Translations under genes and position numbers: made by a program
Shown: positions 20,711 through 32,800 of the stretch, piece by piece
Layout: every line of letters starts with the position of its first letter
Position numbering within the stretch: position 1 is the stretch's first letter
Origin: Phytophthora colocasiae
Taxonomy: Eukaryota > Oomycota > Peronosporomycetes > Peronosporales > Peronosporaceae
Reading direction: 5' to 3'
DNA: 64,000 nucleotides
Assembly: GCA_018806915.1 (NCBI GenBank)
Contig: JAGKQI010000069.1
Location: 930,001 to 994,000 of the forward strand
Notes under the pieces: model-generated
What the model was told of the DNA's origin: nothing
What the model saw: the letters and a program-made list of their open reading frames with translations, nothing else
Database searches by the model: none

Positions 20711-22843
20711 ATGGCCCGCCGCAGTCTGTCACGCTCTCGCTCTCGTTCGCGCCCCCGCCGCAGCCGCCGACGAGCGCGCAGTGCGTCCACTTCCTCCTCC
20801 GCCTCCTCCCGCTCCAGATCCCGCAGCGCGTCTCCTCCGCGCAAAAAATCGCGTCGTAGAGCTGTCAGCAGCCCCCATAGACGCTCCAAAGACCGCGACG
20901 CAACCCCTCCTCGACCCTCTAAAGGCGACTCGACTCCTCCTCGACCCCCTAAAGATGATGCGACACCTCCTCGACCCCCTAAAGACGATGTTAAGCCCCC
21001 TAAGGATGAAAATGCCACGCCGCCGCGTCAACAGATCAAGAAGGACCTTTCTGCACAGGAGGACACGAAGCCACGTCGCCGTCCGTTTCTAGCGGACGCG
21101 CGCAGCTCTGGCCGCACTGGAGGCGTGTACATCCCTCCCTTTAAGTTGGCTCAGATGCTGCAACAGGATACAGATCTGAGTCCGTCCTCAGAGCAGATGC
21201 AGCGACGTACGTGGGACGCTCTTCGGAAAAGCCTTAACGGACTCATTAACAAGGTTAACGTGGCCAATCTGAGCAACATCCTGCCCGAGCTCTTCCAGGA
21301 GAATCTGGTACGTGCTCGTGGTCTATTGGCCAGAGCCATCATGAAGGCACAACTGGCGTCCCCAGGCTTCACGCACATCTACGCGGCTTTAGTAGCCGTG
21401 ATCAACACGAAGATGCCGGAGAACGGGGAGCTATTGGTCAAGAGAGTGGTCTACAGGTTCCGTCGAGCTTTTAAGAGGGGTGACAAAGTGGTAGCTATTG
21501 CTCTAGTGAGGTTTATCGCCCATTTAGTGAACCAGCAGGTTGTCCATGAGCTTTTAGCCTTGGAAGTGCTCACACTGCTACTGGCCAACCCGACGGACGA
21601 CTCGGTGGAAGTTGCCGTGAATTTCACTAAGGAATGTGGCCAGATTTTGGCGGAATTGTGTCCGGAAGGTCTTCGAGCCATCTTTGAACGTTTCCGAGGC
21701 ATTTTACACGAAGGAGAGATCGACAAGCGCGTGCAGTACACGATCGAAGGACTATTCGCCATCCGCAAGGGCGGATTTGCAGATTACCCAGCCGTCTATG
21801 AGCAGTTGGATCTAGTTGAGTCAGGAGATCAGATCACGCACGAGACGACGTTGGAGGAGAAAATCGACTGTGAGGACAAGCTGGACGTCTTCCGTATCGA
21901 TCCAGACTACGAGAAGAATGAACAGATGTGGGGAGCTATCAAGAAGGAGATTCTAGGGGAGTCAGACTCGGACTCAGATTCGGCCAGTGGTAGTGATGAT
22001 GATGGAGATGATGAGGAAGACGAGGAGACTGAACAGCAAGTGTCTGCTGATAATAGCATGGCCATTCAAGACTACACGGAGCAAGACCTCGTGAATCTAC
22101 GCCGTACCATCTACCTGACGATCATGTCCAGTATTACTCACGAGGAATGCGCGCACAAGCTCATGAAGCTCAACATCCGTCCAGGCCAAGAGAAGGAGAT
22201 TTGCTCAATGCTCATTGAATGTTGCAGTCAGGAGCGGACGTACCTGCGCTACTACGGACTGCTCAGTGAGCGGTTTTGCTTGATTAAGCGCGAGTACCAG
22301 GACGCTTTCGACGAATGCTTCGCTGAACAGTACTCACTGATCCACCGCCTTGAGACTAACAAGCTTCGAAACGTCGCAAAGCTCTTTGCCCACCTGCTTT
22401 TCACAGACGCGCTGCCGTGGACAGTGTTCGAGTACATCCGGCTGAATGAGGAGGAGACGACGTCATCCAGTCGTATCTTCATCAAGATTTTGTGTCAGGA
22501 GCTGTCGGAGCATCTGGGTATGAAGACGCTGAAGGAGCGATTCCTGGACGATATCATGCAGCCGACGTTCGCTGGTCTGTTCCCGAAGGACAACCCTCGC
22601 AACACTCGTTTTGCGATCAACTTCTTCACGTCTATCGGTCTTGGTGGCCTCACGACGGGCCTGCGTGAGTATCTGAAGAACGCTCCGAAGATGATTATGG
22701 AGCAGGCGAAGGCTGCAGCTGGTAGTAGTGACTCGGATTCGGACTCCGACTCGAGTGATAGCAGCAGCAGCAGTGGCAGCTCTTCAGGTTCAGACTCGGA
22801 TTCGGATTCAGACTCGAGCAGCGACTCGTCCGATTCTGACTAA
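20711..22843 (+). CDS. CWC22: Pre-mRNA splicing factor CWC22
   Basis: Intact 710-residue spliceosome component. In other eukaryotes CWC22 is needed for the first transesterification step and for loading eIF4A3 to build the exon junction complex. The N-terminal 120 residues are Arg/Ser-rich, with a four-fold repeat of (T)PPRPxKDD type. GGVYIPPFKLAQML at about residue 137 starts the MIF4G domain (to about 335). An acidic Ser/Asp linker follows, then the MA3 domain from about residue 460 (LVNLRRTIYLTIMSS). The C-terminus is a (DS)n tract. There are no introns. The start follows a long non-coding stretch, and RS repeats begin at residue 3. A 43-bp inverted repeat lies just upstream. There is no frame damage, in contrast to the dynein gene downstream. 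Confidence 0.93.
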   Translation: MARRSLSRSRSRSRPRRSRRRARSASTSSSASSRSRSRSASPPRKKSRRRAVSSPHRRSKDRDATPPRPSKGDSTPPRPPKDDATPPRPPKDDVKPPKDENATPPRQQIKKDLSAQEDTKPRRRPFLADARSSGRTGGVYIPPFKLAQMLQQDTDLSPSSEQMQRRTWDALRKSLNGLINKVNVANLSNILPELFQENLVRARGLLARAIMKAQLASPGFTHIYAALVAVINTKMPENGELLVKRVVYRFRRAFKRGDKVVAIALVRFIAHLVNQQVVHELLALEVLTLLLANPTDDSVEVAVNFTKECGQILAELCPEGLRAIFERFRGILHEGEIDKRVQYTIEGLFAIRKGGFADYPAVYEQLDLVESGDQITHETTLEEKIDCEDKLDVFRIDPDYEKNEQMWGAIKKEILGESDSDSDSASGSDDDGDDEEDEETEQQVSADNSMAIQDYTEQDLVNLRRTIYLTIMSSITHEECAHKLMKLNIRPGQEKEICSMLIECCSQERTYLRYYGLLSERFCLIKREYQDAFDECFAEQYSLIHRLETNKLRNVAKLFAHLLFTDALPWTVFEYIRLNEEETTSSSRIFIKILCQELSEHLGMKTLKERFLDDIMQPTFAGLFPKDNPRNTRFAINFFTSIGLGGLTTGLREYLKNAPKMIMEQAKAAAGSSDSDSDSDSSDSSSSSGSSSGSDSDSDSDSSSDSSDSD

Positions 22844-23019
22844 GGTGAGCTTTCCGAGATGATGGACAATCAGGTGAGGGCACAAACTGACAGTTAATGC
22901 AAACAACAGATCTAACACTTGTTGAAGCGAGTTCTTTTTGCAGCCTTATTCGTGCAGACCTCCCTAAAAATACGGCAACGCTGGCTGGAACATGAGCTAA
23001 TCCTTACCAGTTTGAGAAG

Positions 23020-23789
23020 ATGCCGAAGTCTGGCGAGGGGCTGAGACGACTCGCTCCCCCTCCTGCTTCGATCGTGTGTCTCGCATGTCATAGTCAATAC
23101 TTTGCAGCGTCATTACCCATCCACCAGAAAACCTGTTTCCAGCGCAATGCTTTCGTGCCACTTCCTTGTGAGAAGTGCAAGTCGACCATCCGGTACGTAC
23201 GTATTTTGCAAAACAGTGGGTGACCCACGTGGCTTGTACTGATCTTCTGCTGCTGCTGCTATGGATGCACAGAGCTTGCGACTTTAATTCTCACGTCACC
23301 TCGTGCGCAGGGAAACCTTTACCAGCCACTATCAACGCTCATATCCAACACCAAAGCAATCCGGCCCTGATGGACTTGAATTCACCTGAAGAAGACGGGC
23401 GTGTGAGATGCAAAACCTGCAAAAGGGCTTTCTCTCAGGATCGGATCGCCAAGCACCAATCTGTGTGTCATGCTAAGCCTCGTGCATCGCATGAAGCCCC
23501 GACACTCAAGCACAGACTAGCAATTCCAGTTCAAGACGCTCATACGAAGAAGCGTACAGAGCCCCCGCGCCGAAAGCCCGTTCACATCATCCAGCGTGCA
23601 GTAGCTCGTGACGTTTCTTTCGCTTTTGTCCCCGATCGAATGACATTTCAACAGCCTCGAGACACCTCGAGACAATCTATCAACTATCCAGGAGCACGAG
23701 CGATGCAAAGCGGGGGTTGGGACACCTCTAATGCAAGTTCCGCCAGTAACCCGTTAGCTACAAACCCCCTGATGACTAGGAGGAGATAA
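23020..23789 (+). CDS. ZC2HC-type zinc finger protein (three fingers)
   Basis: Two exons, 23020-23192 and 23273-23789, are joined across an 80-bp intron (GTACGT...CACAG), giving 229 residues. Three C2HC fingers of the ZC2HC1 kind are visible: VCLACHSQYFAASLPIHQKTC, split here as CLACHS...HQKTC; CEKCK...HVTSC across the splice site; and CKTCKRAFSQDRIAKHQSVC. The rest is basic and disordered. Function is unknown; relatives occur in ciliated eukaryotes. It ends 30 bp from the stop of the convergent dynein gene. The splice model is supported because the second finger is complete only after joining. Confidence 0.8.
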
Positions 23790-23819
23790 ACTCGTCATAT
23801 TTACGAATGGAAACTACTC

Positions 23820-26800
23820 TTAAACGACCTCCATGAGCATTGCCACCTCTGCTAACACCCATTTCGCAGGCGGCACCTTCGATCGCAGTGGGGACATAAA
23901 GATCAACGTTGGTCCTCGCTGCTGCGTCCTGTACACTGGACACTCGAACACATTCGCACTTGAACCTGCTCCCGCTTTGCCTCCACCTCCTGAGCTTGCT
24001 GAATCTTTGCTCGCAGTGTTCACCACGGCTCGACACGTGAGCACTGGCATGGAGACGTACATTTCTCTTGGCAGACTGTTCTCCAGCACGCCATTGCCGA
24101 AGTCCCAGCGCGCACCTTCGAGATACAACCCATGCACGAATTGACCTTCGCGAGCAGGAGCATCTACTGTGTCAATGGTTCGCTTGGTCACATCAGCTGT
24201 GATCCGCAAAGAATCGAGCTCGACGTTGTGTTTGCGAGCTGCAGTCTGAAGTACCGCAGTGAGAAACGCCTGCGGGTTGAAGAGGCCAGGCAGCCACAAC
24301 ACCAACGGGAGATCCGGTGCCGATCCAACCCACTCCTGGAGCTGAGCGATACGTTGCTGTAGATTGGCTAACCACGGGGCAAGAGATCGACGGGATGGAC
24401 AAGCTGCAGCCAGCCAATTGTCTGGCACACGCTCGTAGTACAACACGGTTTGAAGCTTCTCCATGGACTCGGTGAGCGGGACGTCGCCTCGAAATGCCAG
24501 CTCTAACTCGGACAACGACTCAGTCATGGTCTCCAGTAAATGATTCATGCGCTGGCACTCCTGAAGCAGAACTGTCTGAAATGGATCCATATCATCAGCA
24601 TCCGGAGCTGCCACAGAAGAGAAGAGTCTGCCACCTTTACCGCGTCTTGAGGCTCCGTCACGTGAGCCTGAGTCCGACGACCCCTTGAAGAAGAGCTCCT
24701 GAATGTCGAAGCGGAAGTCACGATAGTTCTCTAGCACGTCTTGTAAAACTCCTTCAGCAGCCAGTTGAACCGCATCTCCAGTCTCTTTCGCGGCCGAACT
24801 ACTTCCTAGACCCGAATGACCTTCCTCTTCGTCGTCACTATTGTCCTCATGGACATCTTCCTCCTTTGTAGTGAGCAATAGCATGGACTGCAGCAGCAAT
24901 TGACCGTTTTCAGTTCGGAACGCCACCTCCGCGTTGGGATGTAAGCCGAACGCAGTCGGAGTCTCGTTTAGTAGCGATGTGTGGACGTTCTCCAGAATCC
25001 GATCAAAGCCAGCTGATAGTTTCGGCGCTAGGAAATCACGACGCGGTTGGCCTCCACTTGATCCTTCTCCATCAGCTCCGGCGCCTCCGCCACCTTCTTG
25101 TCCACTGTTCCCACCACCACCGCTTCCTCCACTTGCATCATCACCGAACGGAAGCATCGAGAGCTCTTCCAATAGGTCGTCACGTAAGAAGTACTGTAGA
25201 TACGTCGCAGCCACCAGACGGTCCAGCTCGTTCACAATGTGGCCGCCGTACATGATCTCACCAAACAGATAGCGCAGATCCGGCCACGGTACACGCACAG
25301 GAGCGTTGTCCATGTAATTCCTCAGCACTGTGCTACTGGCCAGCAAGTCGCTCGCAGCGAAGGGATACAACATGTTGAATCCCTGTGGGCCGAACTTCTT
25401 GCGCTCTAGCATGAGAGAGTGAAAGTAGCAGAGCGCGAATAGGATGCAACGCGTGCGGGGCTCTAGCTCGTCCACGACATTCTTGGGGAAGCAACAGAAC
25501 GCACGCTTGACGTTCGCGCGTAGTCCTGTGGGTGGCTCGTTCGTGAGCTTGATGGATCTCTCCAAGACACCAATGGGGATGTTCGTAGACGGATCGCTCG
25601 TGATGAACAAGCGGAAGTTCGGGTGTAGCGTCCCAATGCTGTTTTTTGTAGCAGTTGGGAGCAGCGAGAGAGATCGACTTGTGCCCATGCGAGTGATATC
25701 TTTACTGCTCGAGAGATTGCTTCGCAGTGTGGCGTAAGAAGCGGTTTTGCTCGCCTTTGCTAGCTGCTCCAGCCATTTGTCCAGCTCCAGCATCCACCTG
25801 GGCATTAAATGCACGTTGTTGAGGATAACCCAGTGGCCATTCTCCACCGACATCTCCAGCGTTTTCATGGCCACTTGCTCTTGGCCTTGACCCAGCGAGA
25901 TGTTGTGGTAGTCGACACCCTTAATTCGCTCTTGGTCCTGTACTGCCAGCTTATCCACGTCAGCCACAACGTCCGATCCTGGAGACAGGATGAAGTACAT
26001 TGGAGTCCAGGGAGAGCTCTCCTTAAAGGAGCTCTTCAGGATGGAAAAACTGTTCAGTTGGCCGTCGCAGTTAAGGAATTGACTGCCATTGGGTAGCACC
26101 TGCTGGATGAAGTTACTAACCGCCTGCGTCAATCGATCCGATCGCATACATTTGACGACCAAGATCTTCAGGAAAGGGGCAGATTTGTCCAATTCACGCC
26201 AATCCAGAGGCAACTTCTCCAGTTCAGGGCTTGTCGAGTTGTACCATTCCTCGAGCGTGGTTCCGACTCTTCTAGATCCGAAACAAACCGTTCAAAAGGG
26301 GTCAAAGTAATCAACGCCTGTAGCGACTGCCATTGGGACTCGTTTAGCCACGATATGGTGTTTTCTGGCCCCACAACCTTTGATCCTTGCAGTAAAAAGC
26401 GTGCGAACTGGGGCTCATAACCGCTATTCGCGCCGATCACTCCACGTCGAAGCAAGAGGAACACCAACTGTGTTAGGAACAGGAGTTTGTGCTCTTCGAA
26501 AAGGCCTCTAGTCACCATCGAGAAGATCGTCCAGCGCAGAGCCTCCATTAAAACACCCACCCGATCCAGAGCAGCAGTAGCATTAGCTGGAGAAGCGACA
26601 CCATCCAAAGCCACAAAGAAGAACGCCATGTATGACTCGAGCGAGTACCGGTACATGTGGTTCACCTTGCAAAGTTGGCCCATCAAGAAGTACATCATAC
26701 TGGCCTCGTTCGCAACGGGTCGGTACACTTCCTGAAGCGAGATTAATCTCTCGTTCGGCATCTTTTCCTTTCCTCAGTGCGATCCCTACGTCAATAGCAG

Positions 26801-29800
26801 TCAGTTTCGTCTTCTCCAGGCCCTCGATCAGCGGAACATCCGACAGAATGTCATCAGGAGCATTCGACAAACGCTCGAGAAGGTCGTTCTCCAGCTGTAA
26901 CAACTGGATCTGATAGCCGTTGAACTCTTGCTGGAGCTGCCGCTTTTGAGTCTCCAAGTCAGAGTTGCTCCAAGTTTACCACGTTGGCCAGCAGTTGGTC
27001 CTCCAACCCTTTCTCCGTGACACTAAAGTCGATTAGCGTGCAGTAAGCCAGGATCTCTGGTCGGTAGTGCGGGTTGGGTAACTTCGTGTGCAGATACAAG
27101 CGGAAGCGAGGGTCTACTTCGATCTCTTCGGCTGCGAACTGGAGGAACCAGTTGCGTCCCTTCTTGTATATTTGCCGCATGATGACAGGCTCTAAAGACG
27201 CGTCGATCGATTCGCCCAGACCCTCCATTATTACGCTCTGGCCGCTGCTAATTGCCGTCTTCAACGTCGTTGTCCAGTTCTTCTGAGCTGGTTGAAGAAT
27301 TACTAGAGACTGAGCTGTCGAGTCCTGTTCGTCCGCTCCTCCCGATTTCTTGTGGCTGAAATCTCGAGCACGAAGCCAGATAATGCCTTGTAGCTGCGGA
27401 TCCACTAGAAGAGGCCACCGTTGACAGGACGTGATGATGCAGCCATTCTCAATGGAGATACGGTCGGCTGGCAACCCCTCGTTCATCCATTGAGCCACGT
27501 CACTACTATCACTGAGCACATCAAGCGGATCCACCCCTGTGTTTTCGCTAAGAGGGGTCGAAGAAGGATGTTCTAACGTAGATTCGGTCGTGGCCTCCCC
27601 ATTCGAAGTCGTTTCGACGGCACTGCTCATATCTACGGGGCTGCGAGCGTAATCAGGATCTCCCGGGTCACAATGTCAGGAAGCCACGTATTTTTCCAAA
27701 GCTGGGCCCGAAAATTGGCATTGAAGGCGCCGATATAGCTGACGAAACCTGCAGCGAGTAAAGAATCGCCGATCAATGCGCTCTCTCCGGCCCGTAAGAT
27801 ATCAATTTCGTGGCTCCAGCGTTCGTTCTCTGACGCCAAGCCGTTCACCAGTCGTTCAGCTAAGGACAACCGTTCTTGACAAGCAGAGCCTCCGCTTCGA
27901 CTTTGGCCTTCTCGTTCGTGGCGTCTCGGAACGAAGCTTGCAAAGCGTTCAACTGGCCTTCGACCTCCGCCACCATCTTCTGTACTGCAGCCAGTTCCGT
28001 GTCTGCTTCCGCTTTCGTCTGACGAGCCTTCTCCAGCGTATCCATGAGCGGTTTGACTCGGACGAAGACCTGGTGAAAAGAGATGATGTTGACTACCCAC
28101 ACACAAGTTGGCGGCAGCGACGGACTTGCTTTTCATCTTCTCGTAGTTGAAATTCGGATCCTCCTGGATCAGCGGCTCCACTCGAGCTACAACATCCAAC
28201 AGGATATTCTCCTTGTCGTACTGTTCCAAGGACTGCTTGAATACGTCCACTTTGGCCATCATCTTCTTGGCGTTGTCCCAGCTGAAATTCTTGGTCTCTT
28301 TCTTGATCATCATGAGCACAGCCGCCGTCACCTTCTCCACACCAGCGGGAGGCTTTCCCATGGACTTGAGTTCAGTAAGCGACGCCTTGTTCAGACAGTT
28401 CACAGCCTGCTGGGCTGCGTCCAACGCCGGTTTGGCGATCGCAAGCTCAACAGAAGCCTGCGCCTCAATCTGCGACGCGATCTCAGCTGCCTGGGCCGCT
28501 TTGGCTCGCTCCTCATCCGCCCTACGCTGTTTTACCTCCGCGTCGCCGCGCTGTTTGCCCATTTGCTCAAGTAACACATCAGTGGCCTTCTTTCGCTCCT
28601 CCACCTTCTTCATGGTCAGCTTCAGCTCGTCTTGCAAGCCTGCAACATCCAGCGACGTCTTCTTTAATGTAGCCAAGCCCACTTCGAGACGTTTGATCTT
28701 TAGTGTTTGGGATGATCTTTTTGCTTCCAGCAACGAGCGGTAGAATCGAATGAGCTCCAGGAACGACGTGGGTGTCACATAGTTGTGGCGTCCGTAGCTC
28801 TTGGCGTACAGGGTGCAGGCTGTCGTCACTGACATGTGCATCTCGGCCATGTGATGGCAGACATTCTCTTGAATGGCACGTGTAGACAGCTCTACGTTTT
28901 GCAGGAAGTTGAGGGACACGTCCACTAGTGCCTCTTTTGGCCACGGATGGAACCAATTCATGGTGCAGCAGCTCATGAGCGATGGAAAGTTCCTGCATCG
29001 TATGCGAAGATCAACCCCAACAGGTGAAAACGCCAGGATCAGGTGCAGATTGGACCGCACACGCTCGTAGAAGAACTCCTGAAGCTGCTCCTTTGTGTCT
29101 GGGATACCTCGAGCCTTTGCTTCCAGTCGTATTGATCCAGCCATGGACTCCATCTCTTCACTGGAGAATAAATCCGAGATGTAGCCAGACGTTAAGGCGT
29201 CCGTCAGGGGCACCAAGAAGCGGTTGTCAGTGATCTGTGAATCTGTAAGCAATAGAACAATGGGCTTTGCTGGCCGAACACCAGCTTTCCGGTAAATGTC
29301 CTTCAAGTCTTCCTTTAGTTCGCTTATCCCGTAGGACGGAGACGCACTGGTACTTAGCGACACCAAATCGTATCCACAGATAAAAGAGGCCAAGCGAGAG
29401 AGCGACTGCTTCCCTGACCCTCCAACTCCAATCAGCAACGCGTTTCCTCGAGGGTTAGCTAGGATGCGGACGATTCGAGTTACGTGCTCTAAGGCCTGAT
29501 CGAACAGCACAAGACTCATAACCGGGTGCGTCTCATTGTATTCCGCCAGCTTCCGTTCCAGACACGTCGTAAGCTGTGTCTTGTCCACAACGGGGACGTA
29601 ACTGAGCGCTGAGCCTCCATACTCCTCCGTCGTTGAAGAGCCAAGGAAATTGACACAAATATGAGGCAGGGCGAAGACTTGTGCTTGATCTTCTTCAAAG
29701 TTCTTCTTCGTCTGCTCGACTGTCATTTCATTGAAGCGCTGGATCTCACTAGGTGAGCTCATGCGATCGCTAAAGACCCGGAAACACTCGTGGGTCCAGA

Positions 29801-32800
29801 GGCGACAGAACTGCAGAGAATTGTTGAGATAAGCTTCCGGTTTCGCCATGAAAAGTCCTTGGAACAAGGAGCTGAGCTCCCTCATGCTGAAGACGTAATG
29901 GAACTTGGTTGCCGTGGGAAGAAAGTTCGCGCGAACCTCCGTATACAGATCGATTGTAGCCGTGATGATACTAGGGGCGAGTTTCTTGATCTTGTCTGCA
30001 AAGTTGGCCAGGTGTTGGGTCAGTAGAGCCGAGTAGATACTCGTAAGGTCCTGCTTGGAAGGCATACTGATGCACAGAGTGGAAAAGTGGCGATGCAAGC
30101 GAGGATTGACTGTGAAGGAGCCGGCCTTGTGATTCATACAGGCCAGGAACTGGACATCCTGGATGATCTTCTTGGACGACAGATCATGGCGGTCGTACCA
30201 CGACTGGTAGTCCATGTACTGACGCAATAAAGCAAGCGCCGTTTGAGTACCGAACTCCTCCACGAACGGCATGTTCAGGTCGTCCAGGAAGTAAATTAAC
30301 TTGCGGTTGTACAGTGGACCATAGACTCGGCCCGACCTCTTGTCAAGGCACTGCTCCAGTCGCAGTTGCAGCTCTCTTGCATCCATGTAGTGATGCAGAC
30401 TCACATACGTAAATGTTACGTCGTCCTCCAGTCCTTTCAAGTGTTCATGCACCAGCGACGACTTCCCTGAGCCACTGGAGCCAACTAGGATCGTCGGGTT
30501 CCTCCTACGCAATAACAAGTCGATGATGGAGTGGAGACGAGTGGACTCGAGCGTGGGGACTACGAGCGCGTGGAATGGAACGTCCCCTACAGGCAACAAG
30601 GCCGGCACTTTGTCACCCCAGTAGACCAGCTCGTTACGCGTGACATCGTAGTGAAAATCAAACAGATTTGCACTACCACTGGCCAACACATTGGCATCAG
30701 CGCCTCCCGAAGCGAATTTGTACTTGGCTACAGCCTTGAAATGTGTCGAGAAGGCTACACGATCATCCGTCCCCTTGTCAGTAGTTAATGCACCTCCGAA
30801 CGCCCACAATCCACAGTAAATGAACGCGTTTTCCAGCACTTCCGGTGTCTTCTCCTGCTCAGCAACGCCGCTCAAGAGCCCGTCCAGTAAACGACACAAC
30901 ATCTCCACAATAGCGATGGAGGCTATCGGTACAATGCTCTCCGCCTTGGTCTCGTCTAGAGCTAGGAACATCCCGTCCACGTACCTCTTGAAGAGACTGG
31001 GAGGATTCCAGCCTCTGCGCTGCTTTCGCGTTGCTGCAGCCACGACTCGACCGCTGGATACCAACCAATGTGTCCTTCATCCACGTAGATGATGCCAGCG
31101 CGCGAGACGGTGGCTGGCGTGGCGTTCACAAGGGATGAAATCTCAAACACCAGCCTCATTGACTTAGTCAGAGGGATTCGCTCGTTGGAGACCAGAGTAA
31201 GCACCTTGTTGTCATCCATCACAGTGTTCATACTTTCGATCCAGACGGCGTCGATGTCTCCGTCGAGAATCACCCATTTGTACGTTTGCGAGTCACTGAA
31301 AGGGGCTGAATTCTTGGACATATTCCGCATGATAGAGGACAGAACACCGTCTCGCCAGTCGTTGTCCAGCGTCATGTAGCCGTACAGCTCGTCGGCTGTG
31401 ATCGCCTTCGGGTTTACGCTCTCGAATACAGTCAAATGCTTGGCCAAAGGGTTTCCTTCCTCGTCAGCGTTGTGGCAGGCAGCCAGCGTGCTCCAGATCG
31501 TGCTCTTACCGCATCCAGCCGGGCCAATTAACATGACGCTGTGCCGCACCTTCAGAACTTCCTCGTACTCCACCATCTTCTTCAGGAAACCCTCTTCCGG
31601 CTGGAGCTTCTTTTGTGCACAAACAAGAGCACATTTGGTCTGTAGCGAGGCATTCTTCAAGTGAGGAAGTTCCTGGTTCGGGAAGAGGTCTTTAAGTAGT
31701 CCCATGAACACTGGGTAATCTGGAGGGAGGATACGCGGTGTGTTGAAGTCTCGAAGCACCTGCATCAGCACAGTCTCTTCCGAAAGAGTAGAATACGCGC
31801 GTCGAAGACTCCCAGCGACAAGGAGGACAGACTTTACGGATCGCAGACCCCAGTCATAATGCTTCTGCTTGGACAAGAGCTCACTGCTGAGATCGTACAG
31901 CGTCACAAATTTGACGGACAGCGTACGGGCCTTCAGAAATCCTTCAGCCATCAACATGTTCTCGCAAATGGGCTGCAAGTCGGGCTTGATCATAGCACAG
32001 GAACGGAACAAAGCCTTGAGGTTCTCCGGCAGCTCTGCGCGACCTGCATAGCCAGGATTCATGGTGATGAAGAAGCCCACAGTCGGCACCAGAGCGATAG
32101 TCTTGCCGAAAAACTCGCAGTTTCCAGTTCTAGGCATTGTTACGGGCTGGACACTTCCTTCTCCGGACGAACTGGTGTCAGTTGACGGCCCACGGTTCGT
32201 ACTTCCAACTAACAACGTGTTCGCATCCAGCACGGTCTTCACCTGTGTGGCCACAACCGACAACACTTCGACTGAGATACGGTTGAACTCGTCGAAGCAG
32301 CCCCAGGCCCCAGTCTGAGCCAAACCCCGGAATATATTAGCCATCGTCAAGTAGTTCATCTGGTCGCTACAGTTGAACACGTAGCACTGGAGGCCCATGC
32401 CACGGGCCAAGTCCTTCGTCGTCTCAGTCTTTCCTGTACCTGCAGGCCCCGCTGGAGCTCCTCCGAGACACAGCCGCAGCGCTGTTGTCAGTGTGACATA
32501 ACAACGGTCAGTCAGCGGTGTTATCACCAATCGCCCGCAGTTCCCGGTGTACTCGTAGCTGTAGAAGGACCGGAAGTCGCAGATCTTGATGTGTACCTCC
32601 TTCTTCTGGCCGGCGCTGGTCAGTACGGGCGTTATGTAGTAGCGAAGTTGTGACTGCCACTGGAAGTCCAGCGAGCTCGAGACCTTCTTGGTGATCAGCG
32701 ACTGCACCACGTCCCGTGCGTGCACGTCGACAGTGATGAGCGTGATGATTTTCTGTCGGTCCAACGCTGAAAGCTGTCCCTGAACGAGCTTGATAAGCTC

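Noticed and set aside
20602..21031. Minus-strand open frames opposite the CWC22 start
   Set aside because: They arise from the Arg/Ser and PPRP repeats of the sense gene and have no independent support.
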